Shown: positions 6,669 to 15,300 of the stretch, piece by piece
Numbering within the stretch: the stretch's first letter is position 1
Layout: every line of letters begins with the position of its first letter
Assembly (NCBI GenBank): GCA_025350365.1
Contig: JANXXY010000476.1
Location: 1-24,255, forward strand
Direction: 5' to 3'
DNA length: 24,255 nucleotides
Source: Bacteroidales bacterium
Lineage (GTDB): Bacteria > Bacteroidota > Bacteroidia > Bacteroidales > JAAUTT01
The notes under the pieces: model-generated
The model's database searches: none
What the model was told of the DNA's origin: nothing
Seen by the model: only the letters and a program-made list of their open reading frames with translations
Made by a program: the position numbers and the translations under genes

Positions 6669-7859
6669 CTAATTAATCACACCCGAACCAATCAACTCTT
6701 CTTTATCGTACCAGGCTGCAAATTGTCCGGCAGTTATTCCCCGCTGTGGATTATCAAAGAGAATATACAAACCCTCTTGGTAACAATAAATGGTTGCTTT
6801 CTGCAATGGTTGACGATATCTTATCCGAACTAAAAATTCATGGCAAGTGCCATGAGAAAGCCGTAAATCGGTTCGAATCCAATGAATGTCTTTATCTTTA
6901 ATGAACAAAGCTTTATGGTACAATCCGGGATGATCATCTCCTTGTCCGGCATAAACCAAATTATTATCCACATCTGTAGAAATTACGAAAAGGGGTTTGG
7001 TCATACCTCCAACATGCAATCCTTTCCGTTGACCTATCGTAAGAAAATGCGCACCCTGATGTATTCCAACAGTTTTTCCGTCATCAGGCGAATATTTATG
7101 GGGAGTTGATAACACCTGCAACCTTTCATGCAGTTCTTTACCCGTTAAATTAATCTGATATTCAGCAAAGTTTGATGGGATTTCAATAATTCGGCCCTCA
7201 CGGCTTTTAATCTTTTGTTGTAAAAAAACCGGTAAATCAATTTTCCCAACAAAGCAAACTCCCTGTGAATCCTTGCGTTGGGCGGTTGCCAATCCAAGTT
7301 CGCCGGCAATTTTTCGCACTTCAGGCTTAAGCAAATGGCCGATGGGAAAAAGAGCATTCGAAAGTTGTTTTTGCGAAAGCTGGCATAGAAAATAGCTTTG
7401 ATCTTTGTTTGGATCTGCACCTGCCAGCAAGCGATAAACCGTTTCTCCGTTAGGGATCTGAAACTCATCCTTACGGCAATAATGGCCAGTAGCCACATAA
7501 TCAGCATCAAGTTTATAGGCAGCCTCTGCAAACAAATCAAACTTAACTTCGCGGTTGCATAGCACATCCGGATTTGGTGTTCGGCCACGTTCGTACTCCG
7601 AAAACATGTAATCGACTACACGTTTTCCATATTGTTCGCTGAAATCAATAGTTTTAAATGGTATATCAAGTTTTCGGGCAACTAATTCGGCAAAAATAAG
7701 ATCGTCATTCCAAGGGCAGTCTCCCGATAATGTTCCCGTAGTCTCGTGCCAGTTAATCATGAACATGCCTGTCACATCATAGCCTTCCTGTTTCAATAAA
7801 AATGCTGCAACACTCGAATCTACACCTCCCGATAAACCAACAACTACATGCTTCTTCAT
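6669..7859 (-). CDS. mnmA: tRNA-specific 2-thiouridylase MnmA
   Basis: Puts sulfur on C2 of wobble uridine 34 in tRNA-Lys, Glu and Gln, using ATP to adenylate the base and a persulfide relay. The N-terminal PP-loop is LSGGVDSS (residues 9-16). The two catalytic cysteines sit at C101 (PDVLCNREVKF) and C202 (SQGVCFVG), matching the family positions near 102 and 199. FLTIGQRKGL and the C-terminal beta-barrel ending (NPQRGITAGQFAAWY) are typical. The 396-residue length is slightly above the usual 360-380. It has its own -7 element in the tail of the upstream lipoprotein gene. Nothing is odd. Confidence 0.96.
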   Translation of the reverse strand: MKKHVVVGLSGGVDSSVAAFLLKQEGYDVTGMFMINWHETTGTLSGDCPWNDDLIFAELVARKLDIPFKTIDFSEQYGKRVVDYMFSEYERGRTPNPDVLCNREVKFDLFAEAAYKLDADYVATGHYCRKDEFQIPNGETVYRLLAGADPNKDQSYFLCQLSQKQLSNALFPIGHLLKPEVRKIAGELGLATAQRKDSQGVCFVGKIDLPVFLQQKIKSREGRIIEIPSNFAEYQINLTGKELHERLQVLSTPHKYSPDDGKTVGIHQGAHFLTIGQRKGLHVGGMTKPLFVISTDVDNNLVYAGQGDDHPGLYHKALFIKDKDIHWIRTDLRLSHGTCHEFLVRIRYRQPLQKATIYCYQEGLYILFDNPQRGITAGQFAAWYDKEELIGSGVIN

Positions 7860-7886
7860 TAAAGATTAAACTTCAGAATTGGGCAG

Positions 7887-7894
7887 CAAATATA
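7887..7894 (-). promoter_or_regulatory. -7 promoter element of mnmA
   Basis: Minus-strand TATATTTG, an exact TAnnTTTG match, ends 27 bases before the mnmA ATG. It lies in the 39-base gap after the lipoprotein gene, so mnmA can be transcribed alone. The -33 region is poor. Confidence 0.45.
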
Positions 7895-7898
7895 ATTA

Positions 7899-8903
7899 TT
7901 ATCTCCTGCTTCTTGAATTGTTTTCATCCTGCTTTGGTGCATCGGTTGAATTTGTGTTTTGTGGTGGAGGTGTATTTTGTTGAACCCTCGCAGGCTGATT
8001 ATTATTGCTTTTGCTTTTATTGGCAGGCTGGGTTCTTCTTGGAGCCTCAGATTTTGTTTCACCAGAGTTTCTTTGTCTTCTTTCTGGTGCAACATTAATA
8101 GGTTTTCTTTCATCTTGTCTTTCCCTTACTGCTGGATTAGAGGCGGGAGTTGAAGGGTTATCGCGCGTTACTTCTCTCCTGTTTTGCGGGGCAGGCGGAT
8201 TTGAATTTGGTTGATTGGTTGAATTTGATGGCTGACTTCTTGTTCTGGTTTGCTCCGGTTGGTTCGATGGCGTGTTGTTTCGTTGATACTGGTTGTCCTT
8301 CGTTAATTCCCGGCGTGTTTGCGTAGGTTGATTTACCGGACGTGAATTCGGAGTATTTGAATTGCGTCCTGAGTTTTCGTTTCTGCCGCCACCTGAATTT
8401 TGAGAATTATGGTATATTACCGTTTTGGCATTTTCGTTGAATCCTCGCATGCGACCATTGTTGCTGCGATCATTATTATTGTTATATCGCGTTTGATAAT
8501 AATACCGGGGATATTCGGATGCATAAGTCCTATGTTGTCTCCAGGGCTCATACGCATTTCTATTCAATACCACTACAAAACCATCATTTACATTATAGTT
8601 CGAATAATTAGATGGCATATAAGCAGAATAAACCCAGTTTCCTTGATTCTGATAAACATATTCATTACGCCAAACGTCATAGTATACTTCTATATCAGGG
8701 AGATAGTAATAATGAACTTCTTCAACATTGTCATAAGCAGGAGCCCAGTTTGGTGGAGCTACTACCTCATGTCGAACAACCGGGCGGTCTGCAACGTAAG
8801 TATGTGTAAAGCAACTTTGCATAATAAGCGCTATTGAAAACAAACCTGCAACTAAGGCGAATGACTTTAATATGCCGGGTGTTAATTTGCGTTGAGTTTT
8901 CAT
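7899..8903 (-). CDS. Putative lipoprotein with Asn/Gln/Pro/Arg-rich disordered tail
   Basis: A 334-residue protein. Residues 1-31 form a lipoprotein signal peptide: a basic N-terminus, a hydrophobic segment and the lipobox IMQSC with Cys31 as the lipidated residue. Residues about 32-150 are Tyr/Trp rich and probably folded (EEVHYYYLPDIEVYYDVW, GNWVYSAYMP), with short beta-like segments. From about residue 150 the chain is low complexity: Asn, Arg, Gln, Pro, Thr and Ser with repeated RRE(L/V)T(K/R)DN motifs, and so likely disordered. The YYYLPDIEVYYDV pattern recalls small Bacteroidota surface lipoproteins, but I cannot name a function. The start is ATG 8903; an in-frame TTG 14 codons upstream would precede the signal peptide. 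Confidence 0.75.
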   Translation of the reverse strand: MKTQRKLTPGILKSFALVAGLFSIALIMQSCFTHTYVADRPVVRHEVVAPPNWAPAYDNVEEVHYYYLPDIEVYYDVWRNEYVYQNQGNWVYSAYMPSNYSNYNVNDGFVVVLNRNAYEPWRQHRTYASEYPRYYYQTRYNNNNDRSNNGRMRGFNENAKTVIYHNSQNSGGGRNENSGRNSNTPNSRPVNQPTQTRRELTKDNQYQRNNTPSNQPEQTRTRSQPSNSTNQPNSNPPAPQNRREVTRDNPSTPASNPAVRERQDERKPINVAPERRQRNSGETKSEAPRRTQPANKSKSNNNQPARVQQNTPPPQNTNSTDAPKQDENNSRSRR

Positions 8904-9236
8904 AATATTTAAATTAAATATGAATAAAATATAAAATTCTGACAATTAGACCATTTTTTGTAAATCTACTCTTTTTTGTGGTTTAACTTTGTTAATTTTC
9001 TGCCTTATTTGTTATAGTCTACGTTACTCAATAATTGTACCAAATTGATTTTGTAAAGATACAAGAATTCAAAATACTAATAACGAAGAGTTGTATTGAT
9101 GAAGGTTCTAAATTTCAAGTTCTTTTTTTATTTATATTTACGAATTGAATTGCTTAAAAATAGATGTTTACAAACCTGTTTTCAAGGTTGTCATTTGCGT
9201 CATTCAAATTCTAATAAATATTTTAAGAAAAAAAGT
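8904..9236. other. Divergent intergenic region
   Basis: 333 bases between two divergent lipoprotein genes. It is AT-rich and must hold both promoters. TATATTTA at 9133-9140 on the plus strand resembles a -7 element but is about 97 bases from the next ATG. I see no repeat, RNA gene or open frame with coding character. Confidence 0.4.
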
Positions 9237-9671
9237 ATGAAAATTTTAATCCGTATTATATTAGCTTGTTTTACAATAGTATATTTTGGGGGCTGTTCTG
9301 CAAAAGAGGAGTCAATATTTTGTTTATCAGATGATTATTTGATAACAACTAAAACTCCGGTCTTGAATTTGTCTAATGCTAAATTTTCAAAAGAAACGGA
9401 AGGGATGGCCTTGCTTGTATTGTCGATAAACGATTCATTAACAGTAATCGATTGGGATTTATTAAATCTCACATTGATAAACAAAGCCAAAAGAGATACA
9501 CTTGTAAATTATACTTCCTTTCAGGCTAATTCAGTAAATAAGGGTGTCATTGAATATCGCACCGATCTTGAGGCTTTTGTAAGAAGGCTTAAAATATCCT
9601 TAAAAGAAGGAATTGCGCAAGCATCCAGAAAAAAGGTTCAGATAACTGTAAAAGTTGAGTCAAAAAGCTAA
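9237..9671 (+). CDS. Putative lipoprotein, 144 residues
   Basis: A short secreted protein of unknown function. The N-terminus MKILIRIILACFTIVYFGGC is a lipoprotein signal peptide with Cys20 in the lipobox FGGC, so it should be anchored in the envelope. The mature part is about 125 residues, with mixed beta/alpha character, no further cysteine after the CLSDDY segment and a basic C-terminus (QITVKVESKS). I did not recognise a domain. An in-frame ATG 47 codons upstream at 9096 gives a non-signal, Lys/Phe/Cys-rich extension and is rejected as the start. It is monocistronic, and convergent with ridA 20 bases downstream. Confidence 0.7.
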   Translation: MKILIRIILACFTIVYFGGCSAKEESIFCLSDDYLITTKTPVLNLSNAKFSKETEGMALLVLSINDSLTVIDWDLLNLTLINKAKRDTLVNYTSFQANSVNKGVIEYRTDLEAFVRRLKISLKEGIAQASRKKVQITVKVESKS

Positions 9672-9691
9672 TTTACTTCCAACTGCTAACA

Positions 9692-10072
9692 TTACTTTAC
9701 TGCAACCGTCTCTATTTCGATAAGCGCTCCCATAGGCAAACGTACAACTCCATATGCAGCTCTTGCCGGAGGATTCTCTGAATATACACTTGCATAAATT
9801 TCGTTCATTTCTTTGAAATCATCCATATTGGCCAGCAAACACGTGCTTTTTACCACATGTTGATAGCTGTATCCCGCTGCTTCCAAAATTGCACCGATAT
9901 TTTTCAAAACTTGTGAGGTTTGTTCTTTAATTCCACCTTCTACCAATTTGCCGGTTGAAGGGCTTATTGAAATCTGTCCTGAGATGTATAAGGTATTACC
10001 GGCTTCCAATGCCTGGCTATAAGGTCCAATGGCTGCGGGTGCTTTATCTGTGTTAATAATTTTTTTTTTCAT
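9692..10072 (-). CDS. ridA: RidA family reactive intermediate deaminase
   Basis: Hydrolyses reactive enamine/imine intermediates released by PLP enzymes such as threonine dehydratase, giving 2-ketoacids and ammonia. The 126-residue length is exact for the family. AIGPYSQAL, LYISGQI and the catalytic arginine in NPPARAAYGVVRLP are present, and the closing GALIEIETVAV carries the conserved Glu. It starts 12 bases after lptD on the same strand and is probably cotranscribed. There is no obvious functional link to LPS export. Confidence 0.94.
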   Translation of the reverse strand: MKKKIINTDKAPAAIGPYSQALEAGNTLYISGQISISPSTGKLVEGGIKEQTSQVLKNIGAILEAAGYSYQHVVKSTCLLANMDDFKEMNEIYASVYSENPPARAAYGVVRLPMGALIEIETVAVK

Positions 10073-10084
10073 TATTCATTCAGT

Positions 10085-12688
10085 TTAGAATGCATTATAT
10101 CCTGAGAAGTCCCTATAATCTTTGCGTTTCTCATATTTCAAATCGCGTAAAATAGTCGATTTCGCTCTGATGGTAAAATTATAAAATTTGTAATTGCCAA
10201 AAGGGCTGAAATTGACCATCATCTCCCAGCAATGTAAATCGCGTGTTATGGTAAAGGCAGTATAAGAGAATTGTTTGGATTTAAAATCATAGCCTGAGTT
10301 AAACGTTGTTGCCCATTTTTTAGTGAGTTTTACGTCACCGCTAAATGACACGGTTTGAGTGAAATTTTTGATGACACCGTTGTTCTGATAATTAAAAATA
10401 TAATTAAACCTGAAATTCCATGGAACATCATAATAACCATATCCATCGTCTGTTTGGGGTGGCTCCGGTTTTTTTGTTTTATCATTTGTAGCGGTGGTAG
10501 TCTTTCCCTGAGCTGACTTGAAATTATATCCAAAACCAGTGCTGAAGTCCGTCAAACGGCCAGGAAAATTGTGCGTTTTCCAATAGAATTTATTAATGTC
10601 GCGACCGTAATAATCATTCTCATACGGATCGATGGTTCCGCTAAACTGAATATCGATGCCTTCTATAATGGGCGCTGATGCGCTAAACCGTATAGGGGTA
10701 AGGTTCATGCTGTCGCGGTAAATATCGTAGCTACTGCTGAAATTTAACGATTGGAGTATTTTTACTTTTTTTACTCCGGTAACCGTATCTTTATCCGATT
10801 TCACTTTCATTTCAAGGCTATTGTTCAAGCCAAATGAAAAGCTGCCAGACCTCCTTGGCACAGAAGGTGTTCCATACTTAGTCCCATCATAAATAGAATA
10901 ATCACTCATTACGTCAACGCCGTTTTTAACGCCAGTTTTGTATTGGCGGTAATAATTGGGAACTAATCCATTAATACCGGGAACAAAACTAAAACCAACC
11001 GATGGCGTAATTACATGACGGATTGCCTGTATTTTCGATTTTTTACTAAAAGTATACATTCCATAAATGGTAGGGTTTAGGTTAAAACTAATGGAAGGTG
11101 TAAAACCTTGAACGTAATTAAGTTTCCTAACCGTGTCATTTATAAAATAATAGATAGTGTCACCTCTCGAAGTGACACTATCTTTTGAGGTTCTAAAAAA
11201 CTGATTGGTTTTTAACATACCCGTATAATTCAGTGAAGGAGTGATGTTAAGATATTTCAAAATCTTAAAATTAGTGCTTAGCGGTATGCTATGCTGAAAA
11301 CCATTTTGAGCGGTGCGCAATGCTTTCGAAGTAAAAATGGTGCTGTCGGTAGCATTTATGTCATTTGTAAGTTCAGAAGTATAATTGATAGTTATATTGT
11401 GATACCATTTATCTCCGGCACTATTCTTTGGCCGAAAAGGATATATTCTGTTTGCAGTAAACCTTGCAGTAGGCAGGTTCATCTGCACAGTTTTAGTTCT
11501 GCTATTTTGACTATGTCGAAGATCAATTGATAAATTCAAATTTTCCCAAGTTTTCCCATAGGTAACACTAGATTGCTTCGTATTAGTTACCATTGCTTGA
11601 GGATCAGTGTAATTAAAGTTTTTATCAAAGGTCGAAGTGGTATAATTAACACTTGCGCTTAACCTCGTGGAAGGACTAGATTTTGGATCCTGTGTATGAG
11701 TATAGTTTAATGAGAAATCTTTTGTTTTACTCAATCTATTAGGGCCAAACTCAATGCCTTTCTCTCCAGATTGATTTAAATAGTATCGGGCAGTCAAAGT
11801 TCCGCTATACTTATACCTTTTCCGGTAATTCGCACCTATAGACGAACCCCACGTACCTTTCGAATATAAATCGCCGGTTAAACGCATATCAAAATAGTCG
11901 CTGAACGCAAAGTAGTAGCCTCCATTACTCAAATAAAAGCCCCGGGTAATTTCTTCACCGTAGGAGGGAATCAATATGCCTGATGAACTTTCCCTTTTGT
12001 TGGGAAAGAAACCGAATGGGATCCCAATTGGGATTGGAACATCTTCGAGCACCAAATATGCAGGGCCTGAAACAATTTTGTTGTTAGGAATTACAACACC
12101 TTTTGTAAGAGCCAGGTAAAAGTGTGGATGCTCAGCATCGCAAGTGGTATATTTCCCATTTTTAATGTTGATATTGCCATTAGATTCTCTTTTGGTTCTT
12201 TCGGCATGCAGAAAGCCATCTTCCTGCTTTGTAATGATGCCAAAGGAGGTTGCTTTCTGGGTCTTAAAGTTATATTTCATTGAATCAGACTTGATATCCT
12301 GACTACCCTGTTTATAATTTGGTTTGCCAACAATAATATTGGTAGTGTCCTTTAATCCCTTAGCAAAAACCTGATTGTTCTGCGTGTCATATTCAATATA
12401 AGCAGCGGTAAGGTCAATGTCGCCATAATTTATTTTTGCATCGCCATACATATATGTTTTCTTATAGTCGGCTGAGTAAATTATAGAATCCCTGGCTGAA
12501 TATACAATTTTTGTTTTGAAATCATCTTTTTTCTTTTTCGGGGTTTTGGTATTAAGGGTATCATTAGATAGGGTATCGGTATTGATAACCAGTGAATCGG
12601 GCTTGCTTATAATTTGCCCATTACTGAATTCAGCCCCAATACAGCCAAAAGCCAGAATAAAAAGATATATACGTAGTTTTATTAACAA
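10085..12688 (-). CDS. lptD: LPS assembly outer-membrane protein LptD (Bacteroidota form)
   Basis: Outer-membrane translocon that inserts LPS into the outer leaflet. It has 867 residues. A signal peptide covers about residues 1-24 (hydrophobic core, then SNGQ). An OstA-like jellyroll domain runs from about 50 to 200 (YGDAKINYGDIDLTAAYIEY, the THE-type repeat), followed by PIPIGIPFGFFPNKRESSSGILIP, the LptD linker motif. The rest is a Tyr/Ser/Thr/Asn-rich beta-barrel ending in a C-terminal Phe (SGYNAF), the outer-membrane sorting signal. Only two cysteines follow the signal peptide, C183 (TTCD) and C820 (LHCWEM), which could tie the N-domain to the barrel. The start is TTG; no ATG exists before the signal peptide. 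ridA follows, and the amidase and MCE genes diverge from it. Confidence 0.9.
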   Translation of the reverse strand: MLIKLRIYLFILAFGCIGAEFSNGQIISKPDSLVINTDTLSNDTLNTKTPKKKKDDFKTKIVYSARDSIIYSADYKKTYMYGDAKINYGDIDLTAAYIEYDTQNNQVFAKGLKDTTNIIVGKPNYKQGSQDIKSDSMKYNFKTQKATSFGIITKQEDGFLHAERTKRESNGNINIKNGKYTTCDAEHPHFYLALTKGVVIPNNKIVSGPAYLVLEDVPIPIGIPFGFFPNKRESSSGILIPSYGEEITRGFYLSNGGYYFAFSDYFDMRLTGDLYSKGTWGSSIGANYRKRYKYSGTLTARYYLNQSGEKGIEFGPNRLSKTKDFSLNYTHTQDPKSSPSTRLSASVNYTTSTFDKNFNYTDPQAMVTNTKQSSVTYGKTWENLNLSIDLRHSQNSRTKTVQMNLPTARFTANRIYPFRPKNSAGDKWYHNITINYTSELTNDINATDSTIFTSKALRTAQNGFQHSIPLSTNFKILKYLNITPSLNYTGMLKTNQFFRTSKDSVTSRGDTIYYFINDTVRKLNYVQGFTPSISFNLNPTIYGMYTFSKKSKIQAIRHVITPSVGFSFVPGINGLVPNYYRQYKTGVKNGVDVMSDYSIYDGTKYGTPSVPRRSGSFSFGLNNSLEMKVKSDKDTVTGVKKVKILQSLNFSSSYDIYRDSMNLTPIRFSASAPIIEGIDIQFSGTIDPYENDYYGRDINKFYWKTHNFPGRLTDFSTGFGYNFKSAQGKTTTATNDKTKKPEPPQTDDGYGYYDVPWNFRFNYIFNYQNNGVIKNFTQTVSFSGDVKLTKKWATTFNSGYDFKSKQFSYTAFTITRDLHCWEMMVNFSPFGNYKFYNFTIRAKSTILRDLKYEKRKDYRDFSGYNAF

Positions 12689-12736
12689 TTTTAAAATGCT
12701 ATTTTTGAGCCCAGATTACTATAAGAATTAAAACCC

Positions 12737-12744
12737 CAAAACTA
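12737..12744 (-). promoter_or_regulatory. Possible -7 element of lptD
   Basis: Minus-strand TAGTTTTG matches TAnnTTTG and lies 48 bases upstream of the lptD TTG start, in the 77-base divergent gap to the amidase gene. There is no clear -33 match. Confidence 0.3.
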
Positions 12745-12765
12745 TATAAATTTCCGTTTTAGATA

Positions 12766-13962
12766 ATGAACAGGGCATCATATAATTTATATTTCATAGA
12801 CCTAACAACAAAAATTCTGATTTTATTCCTGATTTTCAGTGGTTTATTAAACAATAATAATTGTTATGGACAATCCAAAAAGAAAATCTCGGTAGTAGTT
12901 ATCGATGCTGGTCATGGTGGTAAAGATCCCGGAGCAAAAGGTAATAAAGTGAATGAGAAAGATGTGGCTCTTGGCATAGCACTTAAGCTTGGTGGTTTAA
13001 TTCAAAATAATATTCCAGATGTTAAGGTTATTTTTACCCGCGAAACAGATGTGTTTATTGAATTATTTCAGCGTGCTGAAATAGCTAACAAAAATCAGGC
13101 CGATCTTTTTATATCCATCCATGTAAATTCCAATCCAAATTCCATCCCTTTTGGAGTAGAAACTTATTTTATGGGTGAAGCCAAAACCAAAGATAACCTT
13201 GAAGTAGCAAAGAAAGAGAATGCGGTTATTTTAATTGAAGATAACTACTCGTCTAAATATGAAGGGTATGATCCTAAATCGTCTGAATCGTTTATCATGT
13301 TTTCACTATTTCAAAAAGCCTATCAGGCACAAAGCTTAAATTTTGCTTCTTACGTTCAAGATCAATTTAAGGATTACGCTCAGCGGATTAACCGGGGAAT
13401 TAAACAGGCGGGTTTTTTGGTACTTTGGAAAACTGTAATGCCAAGTGTACTTGTTGAAACCGGATTTATCTCAAACCCTGAAGAAGCAAAGTTTCTTAAA
13501 TCAGAGCATGGTCAGGATGTACTTGCGACATCCATTTATAAGGCATTTAAAAAATATAAAATTGATATAGAAAACCGAAGCATGTTTGTTTCAAATAATC
13601 GCGGTCATAAGGATTCGGCAATAGCCTCCAAAAGCCATTGCCTAAATGATTCAATTGAAAAATCCGAAACATCATCCGGTGATTTATCAGATGTCAGACC
13701 CTTGATAGAATTTTTAGTGCAAATAGCTTCTTCGAAAAGATCCATAGGTGTAAGAAAGGAAAACTTTAAAGGACTTGATCATGTTGAGGAAATTAGAGTA
13801 AATGATAGTTATAAATATGCTGTCGGTCGCAAAACATCCTATGCTGAAGTTTATGAATATTCTAAAATAGTTAGGAATTATTTCCCTGAAGCCTTTATTA
13901 TTGCTTTTCGTAATGGAAAAATAATTCCGGTTCGGGAGGCATTAAAAGAAATAAAGAATTAA
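12766..13962 (+). CDS. N-acetylmuramoyl-L-alanine amidase (Amidase_3) with SPOR-like C-terminus
   Basis: Cleaves the amide between MurNAc and the stem peptide in the periplasm, typically at the septum. Residues 1-35 form a signal peptide ending near YGQ. The Amidase_3 domain (about 40-270) has all zinc and catalytic residues: His50 (DAGHGG), Glu64 (NEKD), His119 (SIHVN) and Glu231 (VLVETGFIS). The last about 80 residues (FLVQIASSK, YKYAVGRKTSYAEVYEYSK, AFIIAFRNGK) look like a SPOR domain, which binds denuded septal glycan. It diverges from lptD and is followed by the MCE gene after 31 bases, an arrangement I know from other Bacteroidota. Confidence 0.92.
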   Translation: MNRASYNLYFIDLTTKILILFLIFSGLLNNNNCYGQSKKKISVVVIDAGHGGKDPGAKGNKVNEKDVALGIALKLGGLIQNNIPDVKVIFTRETDVFIELFQRAEIANKNQADLFISIHVNSNPNSIPFGVETYFMGEAKTKDNLEVAKKENAVILIEDNYSSKYEGYDPKSSESFIMFSLFQKAYQAQSLNFASYVQDQFKDYAQRINRGIKQAGFLVLWKTVMPSVLVETGFISNPEEAKFLKSEHGQDVLATSIYKAFKKYKIDIENRSMFVSNNRGHKDSAIASKSHCLNDSIEKSETSSGDLSDVRPLIEFLVQIASSKRSIGVRKENFKGLDHVEEIRVNDSYKYAVGRKTSYAEVYEYSKIVRNYFPEAFIIAFRNGKIIPVREALKEIKN

Positions 13963-13993
13963 TTTTACGTTTGAAAAACACCCCTAATTTACC

Positions 13994-14914
13994 ATGAAAA
14001 TTCCAAAAGAAGTCAAAATAGGCCTTATTATTACACTTGTGTTAGTTGTTTTTATCTGGGGAGTTAATTTTCTGAAAGGACGAAATCTTTTTACCACCTC
14101 AAATCAATACTATGCTGTTTTTGATGCTATCGGAGGTTTAGAAAAATCAGCCAGGGTGGGGGCAAATGGTTATACTTTAGGTATTGTAAGTGATATTACA
14201 TTTTTTCCGGGCAACTATAAAAAAATATTGGTAGAAATATCTGTCGATAGGCAATTTAAAATACCAAAAAACACTATTATTGAGGTGTATAGCGCCGATT
14301 TCATGGGTTCGAAAGCTATAAACCTTGTTTTGGGAAACTCACCTGTATTTGCTAAAGATGATGATACTCTTGCCTCCAGATATGAAGGTGATTTATTAAA
14401 GAAACTAATGCCCCTTAAGGATAGAGCCGAAAATCTGATAATTTCCATAGACTCTGTTATGGCAATCATTCGAACAACATTTAATCCCGAGACAAAACGA
14501 AATGTTCAAAGGAGTATTGCTGCAATGGATGATTTAATTCTAAGTCAAAAAACAAAAATCACCTTAATCCTGGATCACCTCGAATCTATTTCTAATAATT
14601 TGGCAAGTAGCAATAAGTCAGTTACTAATATTGTTAACAATCTGTCCTCAGTATCTGATTCTATTGCTAAAGCTGATTTAAAGAAAGTTATTGACCAAAC
14701 TAATTTTGCTTTATCCCAGTCGAATGATATTCTATTGAAAATAAATAAGGGTAAAGGCACTATCGGAAAGTTAGTAAATAATGATTCACTTTATGTTGTT
14801 CTCGAAAAAACTGTAAAAGATTTGGATAACTTGTTAAACGATTTAAATAAAAATCCAAAACGCTATGTTCATTTTTCTGTTTTTGGAAAAACAGATACTA
14901 AGAATAAAAAATAG
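13994..14914 (+). CDS. MCE/MlaD family lipid-transport protein
   Basis: A 306-residue inner-membrane-anchored MCE protein. One N-terminal transmembrane helix (about 8-27, IGLIITLVLVVFIWGVNFL) is followed by the MCE domain (about 36-115: YYAVFDAIGGLEKSARVGANG, GIVSDI, GSKAINLVLG). About 170 residues of helical, Ser/Asn/Leu-rich chain follow (repeated NNL and LDHLESISNNLASSNKS patterns), as in the needle-forming MlaD relatives. MlaD-type proteins carry phospholipid between membranes with an MlaEF ABC transporter, which is not in this window. It sits 31 bases after the amidase on the same strand. Confidence 0.88.
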   Translation: MKIPKEVKIGLIITLVLVVFIWGVNFLKGRNLFTTSNQYYAVFDAIGGLEKSARVGANGYTLGIVSDITFFPGNYKKILVEISVDRQFKIPKNTIIEVYSADFMGSKAINLVLGNSPVFAKDDDTLASRYEGDLLKKLMPLKDRAENLIISIDSVMAIIRTTFNPETKRNVQRSIAAMDDLILSQKTKITLILDHLESISNNLASSNKSVTNIVNNLSSVSDSIAKADLKKVIDQTNFALSQSNDILLKINKGKGTIGKLVNNDSLYVVLEKTVKDLDNLLNDLNKNPKRYVHFSVFGKTDTKNKK

Positions 14915-15300
14915 TTTTGATATTTTGCAATAGGAACATTTATAAACTATTACGTTCAGTTAATTCATTAAGAAGGTGTTGCATGGTTTCAATTTGTAAG
15001 TAACAGATTAATTGATTACTAATATTTAAAATTTATTTATGAAATGTTATTAACAATTTATAAACCATCATGCAGTGAAAAGGATGCGAATTTTAGAGTT
15101 GTAAATAGTTAAAAATAAATAAGTTGTAATTTTATTAACAATCTGAAAAAATAATCGGTTGACTATAAAACTGATAAAGCATCATTTGAAAATGCAAGCA
15201 TAATAAAATTTTTTTTTCGGTTTTTTTTGTAAAAATTGCTTGTATAAAATTTGAACTAGCACAAGATATTAAGTTACTCATTTATAATTAATTAAAAAAA
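14915..15300 (+). promoter_or_regulatory. AT-rich leader upstream of dnaA, possible origin
   Basis: 386 bases, clearly richer in A and T than the flanking genes, with long A and T runs just upstream of dnaA (about 15205-15232). Two copies of TTATTAACA (15047-15055 and 15132-15140) differ from the DnaA box TTATCCACA at two positions. No perfect DnaA box was found. It must hold the dnaA promoter, but no TAnnTTTG match at good spacing is visible. A role as oriC is only suggested by position. Confidence 0.3.

Noticed and set aside
6870..6880. GGTTCGAATCC, the classic tRNA T-arm string
   Set aside because: It lies inside mnmA (minus strand, IHWIRTD segment) with no acceptor, D or anticodon stems around it. 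Coincidence.
7145..7588. 147-residue minus-strand frame within mnmA
   Set aside because: Out-of-frame shadow of the conserved mnmA coding sequence.
8400..8837. 145-residue plus-strand open frame
   Set aside because: Antisense to the lipoprotein gene at 7899-8903, which has a clear signal peptide and lipobox; the frame is Ile-rich shadow.
9096..9236. N-terminal extension of the 144-residue lipoprotein
   Set aside because: Would bury the signal peptide inside the protein; the ATG at 9237 starts exactly at a lipoprotein signal.
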